A stretch of DNA of 64,000 nt from assembly GCA_002118135.1 (NCBI GenBank), contig BDIU01000221.1:62001-126000 (forward strand), given 5' to 3'. Source of the stretch: Trebouxia sp. TZW2008. Its lineage: Eukaryota > Chlorophyta > Trebouxiophyceae > Trebouxiales > Trebouxiaceae. A model generated the notes under the pieces. That model searched no databases and was not told the origin of the DNA. It saw only the letters and a program-made list of their open reading frames with translations. Both the position numbers and the translations under genes were made by a program. Positions 1 to 10,800 of the stretch are shown here, piece by piece (the stretch's first letter is position 1; every line of letters begins with the position of its first letter).

Positions 1-145
1 TCACATGACACAAACGTTTTGAGCTGTATGCAGCAGTAAAGCATGCATGTCATGCTGCAGGGTGATACGATACACGATAAAGATACGACATACATGCAGT
101 TCTCGATAGCTCAGCATGAAGTAGACATACAGTCTTCAAATCAGC

Positions 146-180
146 GGGAGCAGATCTTGCCCTGGCGAGCCATGTTGCTC
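146..180 (-). repeat. Broken copy of the end of PABP exon 10
   Basis: Bases 146-180 resemble 266-300 of the last PABP exon (shared core GAGCCATGT, offset 120 bp). The copy lies 3' of the PABP stop, probably in its 3' UTR. Confidence 0.5.
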
Positions 181-233
181 AGCAGAAGCCAGACACAAGC
201 TCAACACAGCTCAGCATGGCCCGAACAGACAAC

Positions 234-3200
234 TCAATGGCAAAGTAAGTGGGTAAGCCAGGAAAGGGAGCGGACCTTGTCCTGGCAAGCCATGTGGTCC
301 TCGATGATGCCCACCACGTCGCCTTCAGTCATCTCCAGCAGCATGCCAGTGATCTTGCCAGCCAAGTCAGGCTCCATGTTCATCACAAGAGGGTACAGCT
401 CCTCACCTACACATCACACAGTCATGGATGAGCGCTCTACATACTTCAGATCAAAGTCCGACAGGGTCCTTATGTTTGGTCTCGTCTCAAGATGATGAGC
501 GTGTGAAAATTAGAGCCAACAGGCTCCATGACAAGAAGGTGCAGTTCCTCGCCTACACATCACACAATCAAGAGTCAAAGCTTGGACCCTGCTGTGTAAG
601 ATTGACAGCCAAGAAGGTACTCACACGCAGTTCACAGGTAATGACTTCACACAAGCCAGTCAGGTCAGGCTTGATCACAAGGCTACAGCTCCTGACTTGC
701 CCATTGCACACTCATGTATCACAAACGTGCACATGTCAAGCTTAAGGCCGACAGCCTACCCACGCAGCATCACAACCTTGGGGCAAGTGTGTAGTGTGAA
801 CAAGGCCCTGACAGAAGGCAGTTTTGATATTGCAGTGTCCTCAGAGTACTGCATTGGCCTAAACAAAATGACAGCAATTTCAGACACAGCAGATCTCCTC
901 ATGTTCAGCTGCATGCTTGCACGTTATGTACAATTGCTTGATCAACAGGCTAGCAGTATGGTGTACCACAATGCAACATCTGCATACTATCTGACTGAGG
1001 GAGAGAACCCAAGTTGACCAAAGAAGAGAACCTTAGTTGGTGCCGCACAACAATTGCAGTCGGACTTGGTGTAGTTGTTGCACAAAGTGTTTGTTCTGTG
1101 CTTTACGGTATATGCAATTGTGGCATGCATTGCTCTAGTGTGCCATTACCTTGCACGCAGCATGTGTTGCAGAAGACCAACACTTTTTTTTACTGCCCTG
1201 ACAATCACAAAAGAGCCGGACACTTCTGCAACAACTGAAATGAGCAAGGCAACAACAGGCCAAACCAAAACAACGATCACAATCTGCATGACAACAAGCA
1301 GCATGCAAAATTTACTTGCTGAGCACATGTGCTAGAAGATGAACATTGTTATGCTCGACATGTGTTTTATCAAGCAGCTTGGAGAGACTACTCACCAAGC
1401 ATTGTACGGCGGGTGTCAGGGTCATTAGTCCCAGCCAGCCTCTGAGTAAGGGCAGAAGAGGAGGATTGGGAAGGCAGAGAAACTGGCAGTGCATGAATGG
1501 CGCTAGCACTAGTGCCGTTCATTTGTGCATGGGGACCCCCACCCCCTTGGTGTGGGGCGCCCCCCACTGACCCCTGGCCCATTGAGTTGTTGGCGCCCAT
1601 GCCTCCCATGGGGTTCTCACCCCTTCCAGCTCTTCCTCCTCTTCCTCCCAAGCTGCCTCTGCCTGGTCCCTGTAAATCACAACTCACTCAAAACACAATT
1701 ACGCAATGCGAGTCATGTTACTGGCAATGCACGGCTGACTGCATGTTTTGCTGACCACTTGCATCCTTCTTTGGCTGTGTATTGACTGTTGCAGCTTTGA
1801 GTCTGAGGAGCTGCTTGAGTCTGAAAGAGGACACTATTTCATCCTGTGACATATACACCACAGGAAGAGTTTGCCTACATGGCGAGACACAGGCACGCAG
1901 ATGCCAAGTAGGCAACAGCACAGCATATGCGGAAGATGCGAATAGTCACTGTTCACTGGCAAACGCTTCAACTGTGCCACATGTTTGCAGTGTCACATGA
2001 AGCAGCCTTGAAGCTGTTGCCAACTGACAACAACTGTTCGCTTTCCTGCCATGCCATCACTTGCCAAGCATCCCGTACAAAGGACTGTGCTTTGTGCCAA
2101 GCTTTTGGAGAGAGCCATGCACTATATATCTGTCTCTCTCCAAAGTGTATACACAGTGCTTGGGTGACACCTCAACATAATGCCCTGACATCATAGTCCC
2201 CTGGAAGCAAAGTGACGCAAGCGTGTTCAGCAAGCCAACTCAGCATCATGTTGCTGGCTTTGCTCACACATCTTATGACTTGTTGAGAACAGGACTTTGT
2301 GCTTAGGTCTCAACTTTGTCCTATCCAAATGCCAGAGAAAGTGCTAGCTTTTGCTAGCGCAGGCACACAGTACACATTGGCATTGATCCTGCTGATTGCT
2401 TTGCTATGCTCTGCTTTGCTGCAGAATTGATCCTGCTGATTGCTGCGTCTTCTTGTGCCAAAGCAGCACCGCAAACAGGGCTATGATCGACGACACGATC
2501 AAAGGGGGATAGTGTTCCTGCGCGTGGTCCAGGATCAGGACAGCATAACTTGCTTGCCTGAGCGCAGCAAATGCATGATAGCACCGTGCTATGACTCCAT
2601 CACAAAGGGCTGTGTAGAGCAGCTCAGCTTATGCGACGGCATCTGACAACAGCCGCTGTGGGTTAATTGTCCAACTGCAATCACTCAGAATGTTGTGTTG
2701 CTGTACGCATGGCCGTCTGAAAGCATCTCAGCTGCTATCAAATAGCAGAAACCCCGTCGCAGCAGAAGTTTGTGGGTGTGTGATCATACATGGTCACCCA
2801 GACAAAGCTCGTTCACGCCAGCCATCAGGCAAAGCCAATGTGGTCCATTCAATATCTGGACTAAACGTAGACATCAATGGTATCAGCTGTGCAGTTCAGA
2901 CAAGATACAAGGCTCTCAAACAGATTGTTCTGGAATTGCTAGTGCTTGCAACAAGCTGCAACAAGCCTGCTGAAACATGATTTGTTTCCATCTTTTGCAG
3001 TCCAGCCAGGTTTGTCCAGCTAAGAGCAGAGCGACATTGATGCTTTTGGCTCTGGGCCAACAAGCGAATGACCATCTTGTCTCACCATTCAGAACGTAGA
3101 GGGCGGCGCCACACCAAGAAGACATTGATGAATTGGGCAAGATCAGAACAGTAGACCGGGACCAGCAAAAATATCCAGCTTCCAAAGTTTGAGGAAATTT

Positions 3201-6200
3201 GATGTATGAGACAGGTAAAGGACATACCATGCGGCCCCCAAATTGACCCCTGCCCCTGGGACCGATGCCCCCCCGGCCTGGGCCCCCGTACATGGGTGGC
3301 TGTGGCTGCTGCATCATGCCGTAGTTGCCGTTGGGTGGCATGCCGTACCCGCCGTAGCCATTGCCATAGTTACCATAGTTGCTGTAGTTGTTCATCATGG
3401 GCGGTCGGCCCATGCCTGGCATCATACCTCCCTGCATAAGCAATCAAGAAGATGCGTTCTAATCAGTACAGCACCATACTCTCCCATGCAGCGGTTGATA
3501 CTCTCAAAACCTTGCATATTAGGTATGACGCATTGGCGCCAGCGTATTGCGTGTTCCATAATTTGCACTGGATCTCAGTGATCCAGACTCTCAACACTAC
3601 ATATTGCACATCACGTATTGGTATGGTGATTCACTAATTCCAATGACCTATACATTGCTCAGTGACACAGTCTGTAGCACTCAACAGTCTTGGTAATTGC
3701 AATACAACCTGAGAATTGGTGCCACGAGCAGGCAGAGCCCTTGGAGAGCAAAAGACCCAAAATGTCGACAGCCGGTCGCAGCACAGATTCAGTAACAGCA
3801 ACATAGACTTTGCATCTGCCGCATCCGCAGCTGTTGCTGTTACTGACTCTGTGCTGCAACCGGCCGTCGACATTTTGGGTCTGTTGCTCTCCAATGGCTC
3901 TGCCTGCTCATGGCATCAACTCTGATGCTGCATTGCAAGCACCATCTGCACATGAGGCAATTCATACCGGCATGCCGTTGGGGGCACCGTAGGCAGGTCT
4001 CATGTTGCCGCCCATGCCATTCATTGGGCCGCCGTACTGGCTGGGGTACCCGCCGTATCCCATGGGGCCGTTCATGTTGGCCTGGGGACCTGCACATTAG
4101 GCACATTTCAATGACAATGACAAGATTGCATACTATCCTTGGTGAGGGCTCAAGGAGCAGACATGTACGGCCGGGGCAATTGATGATTGCACTCATCAGC
4201 ATGTGCCAAAGTTGCTTATGATGTATAATGATTAAATATCTGTCTCGCTGGAAGTGTCTGCACAGATGACGTAAATGCTCATTGTGATGAGCAGTGCATC
4301 TTAGACAGCTGCTGCTTTGTTGTGTCCCTTCTAAACTGCATTAGCCATTGGACTGTAATGGGCAATGCCTCGTGCAATCTTGAACGCAGAAACAAGGCAA
4401 AAGCATATGAAGTTACCTGGGCCATAGTAAGGCATGCCCATGCCCATGCCTTGCTGATTCTGGTAGTTGGGCTGCGGCTGGTTGAAGTATGTCTTCAGCC
4501 GCCGCTGCCTGTCTGATTTCTTCTGCGCTATGGCCACATACAGTGGCTTGTTGTTCACCTGCACAACGCAGAGCACACCAGGGTCACTGTGGGTCAGCAT
4601 GCCATAAAGCGGATAAATAATCCGCGCAGTGGTTGAGAAACAAGAGGATGCGGTTTTGCAAGGCATAGTGCTGTCGAGCGTCAAATCACATGACATAGGC
4701 AAAGATTACATTGCATGGGCCGATAGCATGTGGTGTTCAATGCAGCATGCCGTTTGTTGAGGCCAGGAGTCTGCAGCTTTCTTGACACAGAACATCCGCC
4801 TTTGTACACTTAACTTTTGCCACAAAAAAGTATCTGCCTTGTCAAATCAATCATTCTCCTAGATATGCAATATGGCCAACTTTCTGCAGCTGCTTGTTGC
4901 AAACTCAAACACATCCAAGCTACCAAATAAAAGCATTTGCATTGCCTGCCTACGGTTGTGTGTTGCCTTGCCAACCTGAATGTACCTTCCTGAGCCTGAG
5001 CGCTAACCTAAATTTCGAGCGAGCGACTTGCAGGCAATTTTGAGCGGAGGCTTGGGCTTACCAGCTTAGTGTTCATTTCAGAGATGGCCTTGGTGGCCTC
5101 CTCAGGCGTGGACAGCTGCACAAAGCCCACACCACGGCTGATGCCTGTGTTGCCGTCCCGCAGCACCTTACACGACATGATTGTGCCAAATTCCTGCACA
5201 AGCAAATGGCCCTGGTCAGCAAGTCATGTTCTGTCTATAGCTTGCACTTTTGGTCCCCTTGTATGAGATGCAATGCAAACCCATGCAGTAGATGGTGCTC
5301 TTCTAAGGACAGCTGTGAGTACATGTAGAGAGCACAAGTGCAACACCTTTTCTGAAGCCAAAATGCTCACTATGAAACGAGTGCAGTGAGGCTGGACTAA
5401 AAACAAAGCGTGACAATGCCGTAAGTCTATATGTGTGACATGTGCTATGTCTGTTGCTGCAGATCACAGCTGGCTCAATGTGTCTGCCACACATGCACTG
5501 GCGCAGGAGCATTGACCGATGATCAGCTCAATGCCCCTGAGATGACTTACCTAAAAGTGTACAATGTATGACTTGCCACATGCATGCAATGTGCAATTGT
5601 GCACTCTGTGATCAAGGATGGTGCTACACAGGCAGGCTTGGAGTGGAGGCACCAACTGCAAATTGACTCACCTCAAAAAGCTGTCGCAGCTTGTCATCAG
5701 TTTGGCTGTCGTCCAGGTTCTTAATGTACAAGTTACTCTCTGCAAGCTTGTCTTGCTTATCCCTCTTGTCCTGCAGCACAATGTCTTCTCAGACACATAG
5801 AAAAAACCAAAATGTCTGAAAAATGCTTTAGCAGAGAAAAAAGGCCATCAAGACAGCGGGAGTACAGAGCAAGTGCAAGGGGCTCAGACAATGCAAGGTT
5901 CTGTTGTCAGTGACTGCCTGATTCCTGACCGCAAGAAGACATGCAGAAGGCTCGGCACGTGAGGTTGTTGATGGCAACCACAAAGTACGCTGCAGCCAGC
6001 AGTCCACGCAGCATTGCATGGATGTGATCAGCAATTCAGCATTGCAAGAGCAAAGTTGCAGTGCACACTCCAACATTTTGCAGACATGCAGGATGACAGG
6101 CACTTGCGCCTGTAGTATGTCAGAGCTTGCCAGTACAACTTTGCTCGTGCACTGAGGGAATATTGCTCACATTGCGATTTTGCGTTCTGGTCACTGAATG

Positions 6201-7533
6201 AGATACATGACAGGGTATGACTAGCCTGTGTCAAATCAAGATGCAGCTGAGTTGCTGACCTTATGACATAGGGTCAATGTCAGCACAAAAATGCAGTGCA
6301 GGTTAGGACCAAGCTAGGCCAAAATGCAACTGAGGTTGTGACCTTCGGCATGAGGCTAAGGACCTGATCAAACTTGGCAAGCTGACAGATCCAACCTAAC
6401 TTGCTCTAGCCCCAAGATGCAATTGGTGTCTGACCTTTTCAAATTTGGCTTTGAGTTCAGCTTCCCGCTCTGCTTTCTTCTGAGCCTTAGTCACCTCCCA
6501 CTCAGTCTCCTCATGCTTGTGACCGTTCAACTTCTCCACAGCGTTGTGAGCATCATCTGAGTTCTCGTAGTTGACAAAGCCAAAGCCCTTGCTCTTGCCA
6601 TCGTCATCCTTCATGACTACTGCACTGCTGAGGGTGCCGATTTCGCCAAAGACCTGCTGAAGGACTTCGTCTGTCACTGACTCGTCCAAATTCTTCACGT
6701 ACAAGTTTGTGAACTTGTCTGCGCCAGTATCTCGATCTTCGCGGCGTTTGAAGGGACCCACAAACACTTGCTGGCCTACAAGCTCCTTGCCATTGACTGT
6801 GTCGATTGCAGCTTGTGCTGACGCTTCGTCTTCGTACTGGACGAAACCATGGCCTTTGCTTTCGCCGCCTGGCCCAGTGGCAATCTTGGAGCTCAAAATC
6901 TTGCCAAACTGGGAGAACGTGTCATACAGGGCTTTGTTGTCGACCTCTGGTGACAGATTCTGCACAAACATGTCACTGTCTTGGCATGACGAAAGTGACA
7001 GTTGTTTACAAGCGCCAAGAAAGGCGTTGCGCACTTGCGTAAGACGACCTGAGCAAGTCCAGACAGATGGCGCTTGTGACAACACAGATCATGGGATGAT
7101 GTCTTGCCAGATATTGGTTGCAGTAGCTCACGCACACCTTGATGAAGATATTCCCCACTCCAGACTTTCTGTTGCTGGGGTCTCGTTGACTGGGCATGAC
7201 CCTGATGGCCTTGCCATTGAGCTCGTAGTGGTTCAGCTCCTCTAGGCCTTTCACGGCTGCATGTCACTCAACTCGTCAGCCCCAGTGCAGGTTTTGTTCG
7301 AGAAGCAAAGGCTGCACCGTACCGTCGGCAGTCGCTTGGTAGTTGACATACGCGTACCCCAGCGATCGCCTCGTCAAAGCATCACGACACACACGAACAG
7401 ACGACACATGCCCGATCTGAACAAACACCTCGTACAGTTGCTGCTCTGACACTTCAGGACCAAGGTCACCAACCCACAAGCTGCCATTCAAAGGGTGAGG
7501 TGTGGTGCTTGGGGTGGCGCTTTCCTCCGTCAT
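234..7533 (-). CDS. Cytosolic poly(A)-binding protein (four RRMs plus MLLE/PABC domain)
   Basis: Binds mRNA poly(A) tails and, through its C-terminal MLLE domain, PAM2-bearing partners in translation and mRNA decay. Exons read on the minus strand: 7533-7323, 7256-7138, about 6975-6435, 5770-5672, 5193-5062, 4558-4417, 4089-3968, 3431-3228, 1669-1396, 406-234; about 672 aa, normal for the family. RNP1-type motifs are visible in RRM1 ([11 protein letters not shown]), RRM2 (KGHGFVQYE), RRM3 ([11 protein letters not shown]) and RRM4 ([11 protein letters not shown]). A Gly/Met/Tyr/Gln-rich linker is followed by the MLLE core [11 protein letters not shown] in the last exon. The ATG at 7533 is the first in frame before RRM1. 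Splice phases agree at all junctions except exon 2 to exon 3, where RRM2's first beta strand appears twice (IFIK, then MFVQNL), so that join is uncertain. Several introns exceed 700 bp and carry repeats. The family is certain. Confidence 0.95.
511..568 (-). repeat. Decayed copy of PABP exon 10 acceptor region
   Basis: Shares CAGGCTCCATG and CCTACACATCACACA with the genuine exon edge at 361-424, with small indels between. It lies in the last PABP intron. Confidence 0.6.
651..714 (-). repeat. Second decayed copy of PABP exon 10 acceptor region
   Basis: Shares GCCAGTCAGGTCAGGCTTGA-like sequence, ATCACAAG and TACAGCTCCT with 361-410. More diverged than the copy at 511-568. Confidence 0.5.
3490..3632 (+). 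repeat. Dispersed repeat A, copy 1 (PABP intron)
   Basis: Begins GATACTCTCAAA and contains ATTAGGTATGACGCATTGGC; the same series of motifs in the same order is found at 23983-24155. Internally it is rich in GTATT/GCGTATT words. No coding capacity seen. Confidence 0.65.
3691..3943. repeat. Long imperfect inverted repeat (hairpin) in PABP intron
   Basis: Left arm about 3691-3803 and right arm about 3832-3943 are reverse complements with few mismatches, separated by about 28 bases. Matching blocks include GAGCAGGCAGAGCC with GGCTCTGCCTGCTC, and GACCCAAAATGTCGAC with GTCGACATTTTGGGTC. It lies in the intron between PABP exons 7 and 8. It could be a MITE-like element or a precursor of small RNAs; no terminal duplication was found. 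Confidence 0.85.
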
Positions 7534-7866
7534 GATTCCAAACAACTTCACAGCCGAAATTAGCTACTGTCAACACGCCTACGCAAAAAACAACAACGCT
7601 TCTGGTGGTGTTTCGCGCACACACGCACAAGCTCTGGCGGCCAAACAGAGACGCCCTCCGTGATGCTGTCATCATGACTCATAACTTAGTAAGTGGTCAA
7701 TCTAGGCTCAAATGCCTAATTCGACAGCTATTGCACTGGACTGCGTTGATACGCCCCACGCCCGCTGTTGCATGGCCTTCTGGCACGGGGACAAATGATC
7801 TGAGATTATAGCACAAAGCATTGTGCACCGAAGTGGCGTTCGTGCACTTGCGACTACAAGCTCGTC
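7534..7866. promoter_or_regulatory. Shared upstream region of PABP (-) and kinesin (+)
   Basis: 333 bp separates the two divergent ATGs. No gene, repeat or clear TATA box was seen; both promoters must lie here. Confidence 0.5.
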
Positions 7867-10800
7867 ATGCTACGTAGATCGCTAAAACACTATAACGAAG
7901 TCAAAGCTGCCTCTACCCAAAGCAGGGCCAGCAGCGAATACGCAAGTTGCAAAGAGAATGTTCCAGCAGATATTGTTGATTGGAGTGAAGCGCCCGGCGA
8001 CCGCAAGGAGCAGCTTTTGCAGCTCACACCTACATCTCGACTTGAGAACGTCGGCAGAGGCGTCCTCACAACCAGAAACGCAAACATCCCGGATCACAGG
8101 CTATCCTTGACGGTACGAGGCACGCACTGCCAGCAATCACCATTCCTGCTATTAGCATAACTTTAAGCAAATGAGAACCCTGTGCAGCCAGAGTCTGTCA
8201 GCGCCAGCGCAAGCTCTGTGGCAGGAACGGTGAGCTGCGTCACTGCTGCAGATCATAATGCATAGCAAACGTTTTTGTGTTTTTGTGATGCTGACAACCA
8301 CGTTGCTGTGCAGCCTGTGCTGTTTCCAGCCACAAAAAATCTCAGCGCATTTGGCAGTCCTGCTTTGAGCAGCTCAGAAGTGAAGCAAACCACAACTGGC
8401 GAAAACATCAAGGTGCTAGCTTTGCAACATTCAGCTAGCTGCAAACAGCTTGCAGATGTGCGGGCATTGGTCAGACGTCCTGCACAATTTATTTGTCATG
8501 CATCTGATTTGCTCCCAGCTGTTCAGCTTGCATCTGAGCAACGCATTCATGCTTGGTCAAGCTTGTAAATTGCCAGTAGCGTCTGAAAATGTGCCTTGCT
8601 TGTGTCATGCATGCAGCTCATCAGACTTGGGCTGCAAACCAGTTTGTGCAAACTTGCAGGTGGTCATCAGAGTCAGACCTCAGCAGACTGTTGATCCAGG
8701 TAGCTTACATAATGCAATACACTCAGCAGATATGTTGTCTGAAATGCACGTGATCTCAATGAGCCTGTATCTTAGTCAGCTCAACCTCAATCGCTCAAAT
8801 CAAGGGTATCAATCTATCTACACAACATGCCAATACCAAGCAGGAACTGATGAGCCAGAGTGGCCCTCCATCAAGTGGCATTGGATTGAGTGCACTACAT
8901 CAACAAGGAAGGGGATGTACAGAGCGCTGGTGCAAATCTCTCCACATTGAAAGCTGCTGTCTTTGCAGGCTTGCCTGACTGCTTGACGCATGTGAGCTCA
9001 GAGCAGGTCACCTTGTCTGCGGCATCAGAGGATGCTCCTTTCACCTTTGACCATGTGACAGGACCGCACACCACCCAGCAGCAATTCTTCAGGGGTATGC
9101 GCCAAGATCTGCATGGAATGCAGCTATGCAAGTGCATCACAGCTGCTCTCTGATATTGTCTGTGGCAAAAGTGACAGCTACACACCACGCTCAGGCGTCG
9201 ACCTTCCAAGCAAAGCTGCATCCTGCCAGGGTTCAAACTACAGCATGTGTTTAAGACTAAAGGGCAGCAAAATGGCACATTGTGTATGGCAGCATTTTCT
9301 GGTGTGTCAAGTGTGACACCATAGCAGCTTGCATGTTGCAGCAATCTCATGAGGGCAGCAAGAAGGGCAGTAATCTGCTGATCTTGCACATGTTGCTGCT
9401 GGCTGGCGCATGCATTTCTGGCATCAGCTAATCTGCACTGTCTGTTGTTATTGCAGTGGTGGGTCGCCCCATGGTTGAGAACATCCTGTCTGGCTACAAC
9501 TCATGCATCTTTGCCTACGGTCAGACAGGCAGCGGCAAGACACACACCATGCTTGGGCAGCTGGATCTTGCTGCAGCTGCTAGCAGTATGCCAGAGCAGG
9601 TACCTTACTCTGCTGTTTATTGACTGCTGCCGTTGGTTGAGTTAATTCCAGTCTTGAGACAAGGGCTGGTCTGAAGTCTTCTGCAGTTGGCTGCTGCCAA
9701 TTTTTCTGTCAGGTCAGGCTTAGCCTAGTTGCTCTGGCATTGATGCTCATAGGCTGTGAGAGTGATGCTGCAAGCAACATATCTGAACGTCACAACTGCA
9801 TTTCTGTAGCACCTGTGTGGCAATGTGCGACATGCCATGCATGATGTTGGTCAAGCCTGCAGTGCGTAGTTTCAAATGCTTTGCACATTGGGGTCTGTCA
9901 TCAGGTATTGCCAAGTGTACATGCTTGGGAGCTGACATGAAAGAATTCAGCAGCTGAAGCATGCAAAGGTGTTATGATGACTGCAGGCTGGGCTCATGCC
10001 TCGCATCTTTGCATACCTCTTTGAGCGCGTGAAGAAAGTACAGAGTCAGCAGGTCAGTTGCTTTGACACTCACCTCAAAGATCAGAAGTCAGCTGCAACA
10101 TGCAATTTGCTTTGTCCTCCAACAGCCGGGCTGTCTCTTCTCGGGCCTCTTCTCGGGCTACCTCTTTAGGCAGAGGCTCCCGTTATGACGCCTAACGGCA
10201 TAGACTTTTCTTCTTTCTTTTCCAACAGCCTCTGCGCTTGACATGCTTGCCACATCAGCACAAGGCCTGAACAAGCCAACACGTGCATCTGAGCCCCCAT
10301 GCATGCAAAGAGCTGCTTAGCAATCTGATTTTGACCTGCTATTTTAATATTCTTGTGTGAATGTCAATACTGTTATGACCAAAGAGCTGCTTAGCAATCT
10401 GATGTTGACCTGCTATTTGATTATTGTTGTGTGAACGTCAATACTGTTATCCTGAAAAGATTTCTTGTCTTTGATTTCTGAGCTTTGACTTTTGCTGAGT
10501 AGTCTCTTCACTCTGTGGTGTGATGTCACAGAAGGACGGCAGGCAGGTGCGCTTCCTGTGCAAGTGCAGCTGTCTGGAAATCTACAAGGAGGTCATAACG
10601 GACCTGCTCAACCCAGCCGCCACCCGGCTGCACATCAGGGAAGATTTCAGGCGGGGCATCCATGTGGAGGGCTTGCTGGAAGAAGAAGTGCACTCTGGTG
10701 AGCCCCCGCATTTGACGCCTGACTGCCCAACGCAAAATGTGAAGCAGCAATGGCCTCAGCTGGCAAAGAGAGTAGCACTGTTGGCAGCAATCATAGCAAA

